Source: Chryseobacterium sp. C-71 (GTDB lineage: Bacteria; Bacteroidota; Bacteroidia; Flavobacteriales; Weeksellaceae). Taken from it: a stretch of DNA of 64,000 nucleotides. The notes beneath the pieces are model-generated. The model saw only the letters and a program-made list of their open reading frames with translations, did not search any database and had not been told where the DNA came from. Both the position numbers and the translations under genes were made by a program. Shown here in pieces: positions 25,322-33,109 of the stretch (position 1 is its first letter; each line of letters starts with the position of its first letter). The stretch is from assembly GCF_020911865.1 (NCBI RefSeq), contig NZ_CP087131.1, positions 3,782,001-3,846,000 of the forward strand, given 5' to 3'.

Positions 25322-26230
25322 GAGCCTGTTTAAATTTTATACAATAAATTTTTTATGGCAGATAATTTGACCATATTTTCTGAATTTTCCATTAGCAGTT
25401 CATAATTCCTGCACAATCTTCGGTCGTTATCAAACCAGGAAAAAGTCCGTTCAATAATCCATCTTTTAGAAATGGGTTTAAACTCCCATTTCTTTTCATC
25501 ACTTCTCATGACCACATTGATCAAATAACCAAATTTATTTTTCACCTGTTCTGTGATTTCTCCTCTATAACCGCCGTCCGCAAGAATAATCTTCACCGGA
25601 CTTAAGAAATACGCCAAAGTTCTCATGAGAAAATCTACAGCTTTACTGTCATGAATATTGGCTACAGTAACCATTATTGCTAATAAAAATCCGTTTTTGT
25701 CAACCACCACATGTCTTTTAATGCCTTTTACTTTTTTGTTCCCATCAAAACCATTTAATGAACGATTGTTTCCCCATCTTACACTTTGACTATCCATTAT
25801 GCCTAGACTTGGTTCTCTATTTTGATTTAGTTTTAATCTGACTGTTTCTCGTAATTTCGAAAGAAGCAGATCAAAATCCTCTGCATTTGCCCATTTGCTG
25901 TAATAATAATAAACCAACTCCCATTTGGGAAAATCACCAGGCAACATCCGCCATTGACATCCGGTTTTCACTAAATACATAATGGCGTTCCAAATGATTC
26001 TTAAATCATATTTTCGTTTTCTATTATTGAGGTTCAAAGTCTTTTTTATAAATTGCCACTGATTGTCAGAAATGTTTGTAGAGTAGTGTTTCAATGTAGC
26101 TTAATTGATTAGTTACCAACAAGTTACGAAAAATAAAACACATAAACAACTGACAATCAATTTTTTATACGTTTATTTTATAAAGATAAACGCCATATAA
26201 CTTTTTCTAATTTAATTTTTAAACAGGCTC
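25322..26230 (-). mobile_element. IS5-family insertion sequence, 909 bp
   Basis: Both ends begin GAGCCTGTTTAAA as inverted repeats (25322-25334 and 26218-26230). A direct repeat TAA flanks the element (25319-25321 and 26231-26233), consistent with a 3-bp target duplication. One intact transposase gene fills it. The right end is inside the 3' end of an ABC ATPase gene. Confidence 0.92.
25330..26094 (-). CDS. IS5 family transposase
   Basis: 254-residue DDE transposase. The N-terminal DUF4096-like region (QWQFIKKTL, CQWRMLPGDFPKWELVYYYY) is followed by the catalytic triad: first Asp in GIMDSQSVRW near 99-108, second in ILADGGYRG near 174-182, Glu in KRWIIERTFSWFDNDRR near 216. Size, single-frame structure and the WRMLP motif fit the IS5 family (IS427/IS1031 type groups). 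The frame is complete and looks functional. Confidence 0.95.
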   Translation of the reverse strand: MKHYSTNISDNQWQFIKKTLNLNNRKRKYDLRIIWNAIMYLVKTGCQWRMLPGDFPKWELVYYYYSKWANAEDFDLLLSKLRETVRLKLNQNREPSLGIMDSQSVRWGNNRSLNGFDGNKKVKGIKRHVVVDKNGFLLAIMVTVANIHDSKAVDFLMRTLAYFLSPVKIILADGGYRGEITEQVKNKFGYLINVVMRSDEKKWEFKPISKRWIIERTFSWFDNDRRLCRNYELLMENSENMVKLSAIKNLLYKI

Positions 26231-26870
26231 TAAACCTTTTCAATTCTGTTAAATCTTTTATGGGTTTCAAATAAGAATCAGATAACAAATATACCTCGTC
26301 AGAAATGTCTAAAACATCTTGGTATAAATGATCAGAAATGATAAAACCTTTGAACTGTGACTGTTCTTTAATCAAATCTTTTACTATTGAAACAATTTTC
26401 GGAGAAAGACTATGAAATGGCTCGTCAAGTAAAATAAATTCTGCTGACGAATATATAATGAGTAAAACTTCTAAAAGTCTGAGCTCGCCGCCTGATATTT
26501 TGTTGGGTGTTGTATTAATGATAGGTTTAATTAGAATTGAATCTATAAGTTTTTGAAAATTCTCTTCATTACAGAATAGCTTAATTAAATTTTCAATTTT
26601 TACATTTTTAGGTAAAAAAGAATATTGTGGCAAATAGGCAATTCTATTTTTTCTGTCAAACTGGTTTTTAAGAATAATATCATTAAATTTAATGTATTGG
26701 GTGTCACTTTTCACTTTCCCGAAAATAATCTGAAATAATGTTGATTTACCACATCCGTTTCTGCCTAAGATGCTTGCTATTTTACCAGTTTCACAAGACA
26801 AGTAAACATCTTGTAAAATTTTTTTTTCACCGAATGATTTTGTGATGCTGTCAATATGAAGTATACTCAT
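26178..26870 (-). CDS. ABC transporter ATPase, 3' end replaced by IS5
   Basis: About 230 residues from ATG 26868-26870, which overlaps the preceding gene's stop as ATGA. Walker A GRNGCGKST near 38, Q-loop in YLPQYSF, signature KISGGELRLLEVLL near 121 (SGGE), Walker B FILLDEPFHSL near 145 and switch His in IISDHLYQD are all present, so the ATPase core is intact. The last 17 residues (RACLKIKLEKVIWRLSL) come from IS5 DNA. Removing the IS and one TAA restores ...LKRF-NYLPKNI and a stop, a natural end. Partner membrane subunit is likely the 92-residue protein just upstream. Substrate unknown. Confidence 0.85.
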   Translation of the reverse strand: MSILHIDSITKSFGEKKILQDVYLSCETGKIASILGRNGCGKSTLFQIIFGKVKSDTQYIKFNDIILKNQFDRKNRIAYLPQYSFLPKNVKIENLIKLFCNEENFQKLIDSILIKPIINTTPNKISGGELRLLEVLLIIYSSAEFILLDEPFHSLSPKIVSIVKDLIKEQSQFKGFIISDHLYQDVLDISDEVYLLSDSYLKPIKDLTELKRFRACLKIKLEKVIWRLSL

Positions 26871-27145
26871 AAAAATACTGATATTGTTTTGATGATGAAT
26901 CCAAAAGACAGCGTAATTGCCCATAAAAAAGTTTGTGAAAACCCGAAGTTTGCATAAAAATGATATTCATTTTTCAGTCTCATTTCATAAATAAAAAAAT
27001 GCATCAAAGGAAAAATTAATAAAAAACATAATCCAAAACTTTTATAGCTCATACCTGCTACAAAATTGAGAAATAATGAAAACAAAACTGCAGGAAGGAG
27101 CAATTTTTTGTAAAAGATCCAAATAACTTTGAAATTTGTCATCAT
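26867..27145 (-). CDS. Small membrane protein coupled to ABC ATPase
   Basis: 92 residues with three hydrophobic segments (about 14-34, 36-53, 71-91), hence probably three membrane helices. Its stop overlaps the ATPase start (ATGA), so the two are translated together. It is too small to be a full ABC permease and may form a multi-subunit membrane domain or be an exporter accessory. No family name recognised. Start may be the second Met, 3 bp inside. Confidence 0.7.
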   Translation of the reverse strand: MMTNFKVIWIFYKKLLLPAVLFSLFLNFVAGMSYKSFGLCFLLIFPLMHFFIYEMRLKNEYHFYANFGFSQTFLWAITLSFGFIIKTISVFL

Positions 27146-27193
27146 TATATAAAAATAATTCTATTTATTACACATATCAACTTGTGCTTAATG

Positions 27194-27228
27194 AAAAAAA
27201 GCAAAACTATACTTAGTTTTGCTTTTTT
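27194..27228. terminator. Bidirectional intrinsic terminator
   Basis: GCAAAACTA/TAGTTTTGC stem with a TACT loop, flanked by A and T runs on both sides. It lies after the lipoprotein gene (stop at 27280, minus strand) and before the ABC pair. Confidence 0.8.
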
Positions 27229-27279
27229 CGATATATACAAAAGTTTGGTGCGAGCATTTAAAATACACTAGCAAATCCG

Positions 27280-27549
27280 TCATCTAGGATTAATGATGAT
27301 TAAAGAATCGATACCTTTAAAGTGAGTGCCGCTTCTTGGAGGGTCATTCGGCATTATCACAAGAATGGAATCTTCTTTCATCATTAGAGTTGTACTGTCA
27401 GAAAATCTTGCTTTCTCAGAAAGCTTCATACTATTAATGACTTTGCTATCAAGATAACTTTCATCCTGTATGTCTTCGTCTGTACGACAAGATACTGCTG
27501 ATAAAACTGCTAAGGATAAAAAACTTAGAAAAAATATTTTTTTTATCAT
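27280..27549 (-). CDS. Small lipoprotein, hypothetical
   Basis: 89 residues with lipobox LSAVSC (Cys at 21) after a typical signal. The mature 68 residues are polar, with a short Met/Asp/Ser-rich middle and the end SLIIINPR. It is separated from the ABC pair by a terminator, so it is its own unit. No known domain. It resembles numerous short lipoproteins of Chryseobacterium with no assigned role. Confidence 0.65.
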   Translation of the reverse strand: MIKKIFFLSFLSLAVLSAVSCRTDEDIQDESYLDSKVINSMKLSEKARFSDSTTLMMKEDSILVIMPNDPPRSGTHFKGIDSLIIINPR

Positions 27550-27652
27550 GACGTAATCTTTTTAATGTAGTTTTAATTTCTACTACAAATATATTGACGA
27601 ATATATAGCAAACCTAAACAATAGGGGTTAAATTTACCAGTACACTGTAACA

Positions 27653-27670
27653 ATTTATAAATATTTACGT
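27653..27670 (+). repeat. 18-bp direct repeat, copy 1
   Basis: ATTTATAAATATTTACGT occurs here, about 135 bp upstream of the TPR-HTH regulator, and again at 29722-29739 beyond its 3' end. The sequence is AT-rich, but 18 identical bases including the ACGT end are unlikely by chance. Confidence 0.6.
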
Positions 27671-27746
27671 GAATAAAGATGTTTAATGCTTTGAAAACCA
27701 TTTTGTTATAGGTATTTTTGTCGTGCGATATTATTTTATCTAATAG

Positions 27747-27778
27747 GTTGTGATAGTAGATGATTTTCCTTACTTTTG
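27747..27778 (+). promoter_or_regulatory. Bacteroidota-type promoter of the TPR-HTH regulator
   Basis: GTTG (27747-27750), a 20-nt spacer and TACTTTTG (27771-27778) fit the TTG-N19-21-TAnnTTTG consensus well. Transcription would begin near 27785, so the in-frame ATG at 27782 is probably not used and ATG 27806 is the start. Confidence 0.7.
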
Positions 27779-27805
27779 GTTATGTTTTACACAGATAAAG
27801 ATGTA

Positions 27806-29500
27806 ATGGTAAAAAAAAATTTTTCTTTATTTTTCTGCTTGATCCTGTCTTTTTTGTTTGCACAGGATTTTCATTCTGATCTAAGGAAAAAATACTGGAA
27901 TTATGATGAGAATGATGAGCAGGCTTTTGCTTATATTAATCAGTCAATTAATCAATCAAAGATAGATAATAATTTTTCTGAGCTTTTTCAAGGATATAAG
28001 GATGCAATTTATTTTTCTAAAGAAAATAAACTAAAGTATGCAGACAGTGCTATAGCAGCTGCGAAGCAATCACAAAATTCAGATCTCATTGGCGATTCGT
28101 ACTTAAGTAAAGGTTCTATATATTATTTCAACCACAGAAAGTTTCAGTTAGCACTCAATCAATATCTTACTGCTTACGAGTATCTTAAGGATTCTAAAAA
28201 TGGTTTTTTAAAATATTCGAATCTTTATCACATCGGTGTTGTAAAAAGTTATTTGGGTTACTATGACGAGGCTTTGCAGATTTTTAAGGAGTGTATTGCT
28301 TACTTTGAAACCAATGCTAAAGGTGATTTTCATGAAAACCTAATTTATAATAATAAAAAAGGGTATCTCAATTCACTTCACCAGGCAATTATATGCTATC
28401 AGGCTCTAGGGAAATTTGATGAGGTGCAAAAGCTTCTTAAACTCGCTGAAGAGTCATCTCCTAAAACTAAAGACTTTAGCCTTGAAAACAGCTACTTTAA
28501 GAAAAGTTTAGGTGTATTAAAATTTTCAAAAAAAAAATATAAAGAAGCTATCTTAGAATTTAATCAATCGCTTCCAGGTCTTCTGAAAGTAAATGATTTC
28601 ACTTGGGCATCTTATGTTTACTTTTATAAAGGAAAAAGTTATACTAATCTTGGTGATAAAGAATTAGGTGTTGAAAATTATAAAAAGGTAGATTCTATAT
28701 TTAATAAACATCAATTCATACTTCCTGAATTACGGAGTAATTACGAAGAGCTTATTAATTACTATAAAAAGCAAAACAATTCTGAAAATGAATTGTATTA
28801 CACCAATCAGCTTCTGAAAGTAGACAGTATTATATCTTCAGATTTCAAGTATCTATCCACTCGTATTTACAAAGATTACGATACGAAACAATTATTAGAG
28901 GTAAAAGAAAATCTCGAAAAGACAAACACTTTAGGTATTGGATTACTGGTTATTTGCGGTATTGTTATCATGTTGCTTGGTTTTATGATGTTTTACAGAG
29001 ACAGAAAACAAAAACAAATACAGCAAAAGTATGAAGAGTTATTGGTGAAAATAGAAGATGAAAAATTGTCTGATACTATTGCTGTCAATGAACCGTTAAA
29101 ATTCGATGAAAGTAAAAACGTAAAACTCGATCAGAATATTGTAGAAAAATTATTGAAAGATATCAGTGCTTTTGAAGCTAATGAAGGTTTCCTTGAACGT
29201 GGATTAACACTGAAAAAACTAGCAGAACACTTTAAAACCAATACTTCTTATCTTTCACAAGTTATTAATGAATATAAGGGAAGTAATTTTAGCGTTTACA
29301 TTAATGTTCTTAGAATCAATTATGCTACGCAAAAAATTTATCATGATAAAGAATGGAGGAAATACTCGATCGAGCATGTTGCTTCAGCTTCTGGATTCAG
29401 CAATAGGCAAAGTTTCTCTAATATTTTTCTTGAAATAAACGGAATAAGACCCGTTGATTTTATCAAAAAAAGAGTCAAGGAATTAGAAGTTGGTGAATAA
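27806..29500 (+). CDS. TPR-containing membrane regulator with AraC-type HTH domain
   Basis: About 564 residues. A signal-like N-terminus (to FLFAQ) leads to a helical TPR region (about 25-365, with repeated AISYY/AYEYL patterns), one membrane helix (about 375-397, LLVICGIVIMLLGFMMFYR), a short coiled coil, and a C-terminal AraC HTH (about 455-560: LTLKKLAEHFKTNTSYLSQVINEY, IEHVASASGFSNRQSFSNIF). This periplasmic-TPR, membrane, cytoplasmic-HTH layout is widespread in flavobacteria as one-component membrane sensors. Ligand and targets are unknown. Start chosen from promoter position and signal sequence. Confidence 0.85.
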   Translation: MVKKNFSLFFCLILSFLFAQDFHSDLRKKYWNYDENDEQAFAYINQSINQSKIDNNFSELFQGYKDAIYFSKENKLKYADSAIAAAKQSQNSDLIGDSYLSKGSIYYFNHRKFQLALNQYLTAYEYLKDSKNGFLKYSNLYHIGVVKSYLGYYDEALQIFKECIAYFETNAKGDFHENLIYNNKKGYLNSLHQAIICYQALGKFDEVQKLLKLAEESSPKTKDFSLENSYFKKSLGVLKFSKKKYKEAILEFNQSLPGLLKVNDFTWASYVYFYKGKSYTNLGDKELGVENYKKVDSIFNKHQFILPELRSNYEELINYYKKQNNSENELYYTNQLLKVDSIISSDFKYLSTRIYKDYDTKQLLEVKENLEKTNTLGIGLLVICGIVIMLLGFMMFYRDRKQKQIQQKYEELLVKIEDEKLSDTIAVNEPLKFDESKNVKLDQNIVEKLLKDISAFEANEGFLERGLTLKKLAEHFKTNTSYLSQVINEYKGSNFSVYINVLRINYATQKIYHDKEWRKYSIEHVASASGFSNRQSFSNIFLEINGIRPVDFIKKRVKELEVGE

Positions 29501-29979
29501 AGAGTAAAAGTTTTTTAACGAATATAAAAGTAGATGCCCAGATTGTGAAATCTGGGCATACTACTAATAGAAACTAAGTGATGAAACAATATATTTTAAT
29601 GTGATAATGATGAATGTTCAATTTTGATAAGATAATGTTAGTTGCTTTGTATCTTGTCTGTTAATTATTATAGTGCTAAAGTATAAAGTTTTACAATCTA
29701 TTGCAAGGTGATGTTGGGTGCATTTATAAATATTTACGTAGTAATTTATAAATAGATACGGATTTTATATGTTGTAAATGGTTATTATTCAAATGTTTAT
29801 AATGTAATATGCTGAAGTTGTAAAATTCATATTTCTATTTTTAAATTACTTAGACTTTATTAGAATTTTGTGAAATTTATTTTAAAAATTCTCAATTTCC
29901 TCAGATACTTTAACTTTTATTAAGCAGTCTTCCGCCCTCTGTTCTCGCAAATTTCCTTAACTTTAGTAAAAATAAATTT
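29501..29979. other. Intergenic region without a recognised gene
   Basis: 479 bp of AT-rich DNA. It holds a perfect 10-bp hairpin TGCCCAGATT/AATCTGGGCA at about 29535-29558 (probable terminator without strong U-run), and the second copy of the 18-bp repeat ATTTATAAATATTTACGT at 29722-29739 followed by a shorter AATTTATAAATA echo. No ORF longer than about 20 codons with support was seen. Confidence 0.6.
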
Positions 29980-31503
29980 ATGCAGATAGATACTCGTACA
30001 CTGAATATTGATGATTATGATGAATTGGTTTCGGCAATGCGGCGGGCTTATCCGAAAATGTCCGAATACGTTTGGTCTAAGAAAAGCATTTTAAAACTCA
30101 CTAAAATTTTTGAAGCCGGCCAGATTTGTATCACTGTTGACGGGAAAATTGCTGCTGTTGCACTTTCTATCGTGGTTAATTATGAAGAATTCGATGATGA
30201 GCATACTTACAGTGATATTACAGGAAACTATACTTTTAATACCCATTCTTCAACCGGAAATGTATTGTACGGAATTGAAATTTTCGTAGATCCCGTTTAT
30301 CGTGAATTGCGATTGGGAAGAAGGCTTTATGATGCAAGAAAAGAATTGTGTGAACAATTAAATTTAAAATCAATTATTCTCGGTGGAAGAATTCCGGATT
30401 ATCATAAATACAGTCACGAGATTTCCCCAAGAGAATACATCAGAAGGGTAAGGGATAAAGAAATTTATGATCCTGTGCTTTCTTTTCAGCTTTCCAATAA
30501 TTTTTTACCGATCAGAGTTCTGAAAAAATATTTACCTGAAGATGAGGCTTCCAGAGAAAATGCTGTTTTGCTTCAATGGAATAATATTTATTACAGCAAG
30601 AAACCAAATACAATGCAGGATAGTACCATTCGATTAGGTTTGGTGCAGTGGCAGATGCGGCATTTCAAAGATATCAATGCATTTTATGAGCAGGTGGAGT
30701 TTTTTGTAAATGTGATGGGAGATTACAAGTCAGATTTTGTGCTTTTCCCGGAGTTGTTTAACACACCTTTGCTTGCGCCCTTCAATAATCTTTCGGAGCG
30801 TGACAGTATGATTGAGTTGGCAAAAATTACGGATCAGATTAAAACTAAAATTTCTCAATTGGCGATCAGCTACAATGTCAATATTATTTCCGGAAGTATG
30901 CCAGTTTTTGAAAATAATGATTTATATAATGTAAGTTACCTTTTGCATCGTGACGGGCGGATTGATGAATATAGAAAAATTCATATTACGCCAAACGAAA
31001 GGAAATATTATGGAATGAAAGGCGGCAGCGAAATCAAAGTTTTCGATACCGATTGTGGTAAAATTGGTTTGGTGATCTGTTACGACGTTGAATTTCCGGA
31101 ATTGCCAAGACTATTAGCCGATCAGGGAATGAAAATTCTATTTGTTCCTTATCTTACCGACACTCAGAATGCGTATATGAGAGTGCGTCATTGTGCTGCG
31201 GCAAGAGCTATTGAAAACGAATGTTATGTAGCGATTGCAGGCTGTGTCGGGAATTTGCCGGGTGTTAACAATATGGATATTCAGTTTGGTCAGGCTGCTG
31301 TATTTACGCCTTCAGATTTTGCTTTTCCATCCAATGCGGTGAAAGGTGAGGCGACGCCAAATACAGAGATGACATTGATTGTGGATGTAGATTTAAATCT
31401 GTTAAAAGATCTTCATTATCACGGTTCGGTTCAGATTCTGAACGACAGGCGAAAAGACTTGTATGAAACTTATCTTATTAAAGACAAAAATCCAATAATA
31501 TAG
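29980..31503 (+). CDS. GNAT acetyltransferase - carbon-nitrogen hydrolase fusion
   Basis: 507 residues. Residues 1-200 form a GNAT domain (FVDPVYRELRLGRRLYDARK near 102-121 is the acetyl-CoA site). Residues 215-500 are a nitrilase-superfamily hydrolase with the full triad: E258 (FPELFN), K333 (EYRKIH) and C367 (LVICYDVEFPE). This fusion is known as a bifunctional family, widespread in Bacteroidota; it cleaves or forms an amide and possibly acylates an amine. It is a single gene with its own terminator 12 bp after the stop. Substrate is unknown. Confidence 0.93.
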   Translation: MQIDTRTLNIDDYDELVSAMRRAYPKMSEYVWSKKSILKLTKIFEAGQICITVDGKIAAVALSIVVNYEEFDDEHTYSDITGNYTFNTHSSTGNVLYGIEIFVDPVYRELRLGRRLYDARKELCEQLNLKSIILGGRIPDYHKYSHEISPREYIRRVRDKEIYDPVLSFQLSNNFLPIRVLKKYLPEDEASRENAVLLQWNNIYYSKKPNTMQDSTIRLGLVQWQMRHFKDINAFYEQVEFFVNVMGDYKSDFVLFPELFNTPLLAPFNNLSERDSMIELAKITDQIKTKISQLAISYNVNIISGSMPVFENNDLYNVSYLLHRDGRIDEYRKIHITPNERKYYGMKGGSEIKVFDTDCGKIGLVICYDVEFPELPRLLADQGMKILFVPYLTDTQNAYMRVRHCAAARAIENECYVAIAGCVGNLPGVNNMDIQFGQAAVFTPSDFAFPSNAVKGEATPNTEMTLIVDVDLNLLKDLHYHGSVQILNDRRKDLYETYLIKDKNPII

Positions 31504-31515
31504 ATTGTATAAATT

Positions 31516-31551
31516 AATCCCCATTTTTTAAATAGAAATGGGGATTTTTTT
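31516..31551 (+). terminator. Intrinsic terminator
   Basis: AATCCCCATTT/AAATGGGGATT stem followed by TTTTTTT, 12 bp after the stop of the fusion gene. Confidence 0.88.
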
Positions 31552-31560
31552 AGTTAAAAA

Positions 31561-31760
31561 TTATTCTGCCGTCAACCGTCTTTTGCACGGCAATAAAGAT
31601 GCTTTCATTATGTCTTTTAATAGGAATTTGAATGACCGTATAACTTCCTCTTCATTTTTCTGTTCAATAATCAGATTGCTCCCCTCACGGATAAGTATTC
31701 CAACGGATAATGCTAATTCAGTTTTTATAAAATTTTCTTTTGTAAAACCTTTGTTTCCAT
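31561..31760 (-). pseudogene. Possible small broken gene
   Basis: On the minus strand ATG at 31758-31760 reads METK then stops early, but a one-base shift right after it opens a frame of about 60 codons to a stop at 31561 (FTKENFIKTELALSVGILI and later EEEVIRSFKFLLKD). The composition is that of a real soluble helix-rich protein, not random. No other start is available for the long frame. I infer a small gene of about 65 codons broken by one indel. Family not recognised. Confidence 0.35.
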
Positions 31761-32145
31761 GATAATGGTTTTAGTGTTTATCTGAATTGCGAATAAATTC
31801 ATGATTTAAATATTTCATCAAACAAAAATCCCTAAACAATACGTTTAGAGATTTCATTTATTAATATGATGTGAATTTGGTTTAGTTTACTTTCTTTCTT
31901 ATCATTTGTTTAAATGTTATTTCCAAATTTTGTGCCTAAAGAATAGATTATCCGAAATAAAACATAAAAATTTCATATTGGCATTATTAATGTATAAAAT
32001 TAAGTGTTGCAATTGTTATTAAAATATTATGGTTTTGAAAAATTTAATTATAATTTAATATTTATATGAATAATAAATTGTGATTCAAATCATAAAACAA
32101 GCGTAAGATTAGTTTATACATTTGAAATACACCAAATACCAAAAT
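31761..32145. other. AT-rich intergenic region
   Basis: 385 bp. It contains a small hairpin CTAAAC/GTTTAG near 31831-31848 and a possible -7 box TACATTTG at 32117-32124 that may serve the lipoprotein gene at 32146. Nothing else was recognised. Confidence 0.5.
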
Positions 32146-32349
32146 ATGAAAACGATATTTTTCTCACTGCTTGTCACGAGTTTTACTCTGATGAGTTGCA
32201 AAAAAGAATCGCAAAACACTGCGACCAATTCAGATTCAATCACGAATTCTGATACTGTAAGCAAGATTCCGATGTCTGCTCCTATAGATACATTGGTTGC
32301 GGCTCCAAAATCTGATACTGCATCTTTGAAGAAAGATTCTGCTAAATAA
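32146..32349 (+). CDS. Small Ser/Thr-rich lipoprotein
   Basis: 67 residues from ATG 32146, chosen since it starts the signal MKTIFFSLLVTSFTLMSC with the lipid Cys at about 18; a start 24 bp upstream adds a poor N-terminus. The mature part is low-complexity (Thr, Ser, Asp, Lys, Pro; repeated SDS and TDS). Such short disordered lipoproteins are common in this group and have no known role. TACATTTG about 22 bp upstream may be its -7 box. Confidence 0.65.
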   Translation: MKTIFFSLLVTSFTLMSCKKESQNTATNSDSITNSDTVSKIPMSAPIDTLVAAPKSDTASLKKDSAK

Positions 32350-32487
32350 CTGAGATTTTAGCGGTTCATTTCATAACTGAAATTCCAGGAAAAGTTTTCT
32401 CAGCGTAATAATGATGCTTTGTTACGTTGTTAACTGGAATAAGACAGTTTACAAAATTATTTTAATCATTCACGCATTTTTAAAAAT

Positions 32488-33108
32488 ATGAAATACAAAA
32501 TAGATGTTCAGCATTTGATACCTATCAACAATAATGGCTCTGAAAACAATGCAATATCCTTTCTACTTTGTAATTCTGAAACTGAAGCTTTCGACAAGTT
32601 TAGGAAACTATCACAAAAGCTATTACAAATAAATAATTGGAAAGTAAATGCAGGTAAAAACCCAACCGAGTTTTGTATCTACCACAATGAAAATGATAAG
32701 TCAGCAATTGCTCAGCTGAATGATTTGATAAAAATAAAAATGCCTGCTCCGAAAAATAATCTAGGAAAAGGTTTTGATTGGGTAAAAGTCAATCAAATTC
32801 AGTCAATAGAACAGAAAGAAATAAAAGCCTTTTTGTTACAGATGAAACCCCATTCTTGTCCCGACAATTCGAGTGGTAGCATAGCGCATTTTTATACAGG
32901 TGAAGCTTCCAATACTTTTATTCTGGCCAAAAAAGATAAAACTCTGCAATTGAGTATTCATGGAAGAAATGAAAAACCCAATACAATCAAAGTAGGATTT
33001 ATGGATGTTTTGAGGAATTTATTTGTAGCAAGCGGAGGAATTTTTGGAGGAAGCAAAATTCAATGGCAGGATTTCACAGAAGAATTTTTAAAAAATCAAA
33101 CTATATAA
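32488..33108 (+). CDS. Hypothetical protein coupled to catalase
   Basis: 206 residues with no signal peptide or membrane helix. Composition is mixed and it looks globular: an N-terminal alpha/beta part (LLCNSETEAFDKFRKLSQKL), then FDWVKVNQIQ, a C-terminal part with HFYTGEASNTFILAKKD and GFMDVLRNLFVASGGIFGG. I do not recognise a family. Its stop ends 1 bp before the catalase ATG, so the pair is certainly cotranscribed and probably translationally coupled. A role in peroxide defence or catalase function is inferred only from this. Confidence 0.65.
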   Translation: MKYKIDVQHLIPINNNGSENNAISFLLCNSETEAFDKFRKLSQKLLQINNWKVNAGKNPTEFCIYHNENDKSAIAQLNDLIKIKMPAPKNNLGKGFDWVKVNQIQSIEQKEIKAFLLQMKPHSCPDNSSGSIAHFYTGEASNTFILAKKDKTLQLSIHGRNEKPNTIKVGFMDVLRNLFVASGGIFGGSKIQWQDFTEEFLKNQTI

Positions 33109-33109
33109 T

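Noticed and set aside
26178..27549. Lanthipeptide or bacteriocin export cluster
   Set aside because: No precursor peptide, modification enzyme or peptidase domain is present near the ABC ATPase and the small membrane protein.
31538..31762. A 74-codon plus-strand ORF
   Set aside because: It lies over the terminator and the opposite strand shows a better protein-like frame; no plausible start context or domain.
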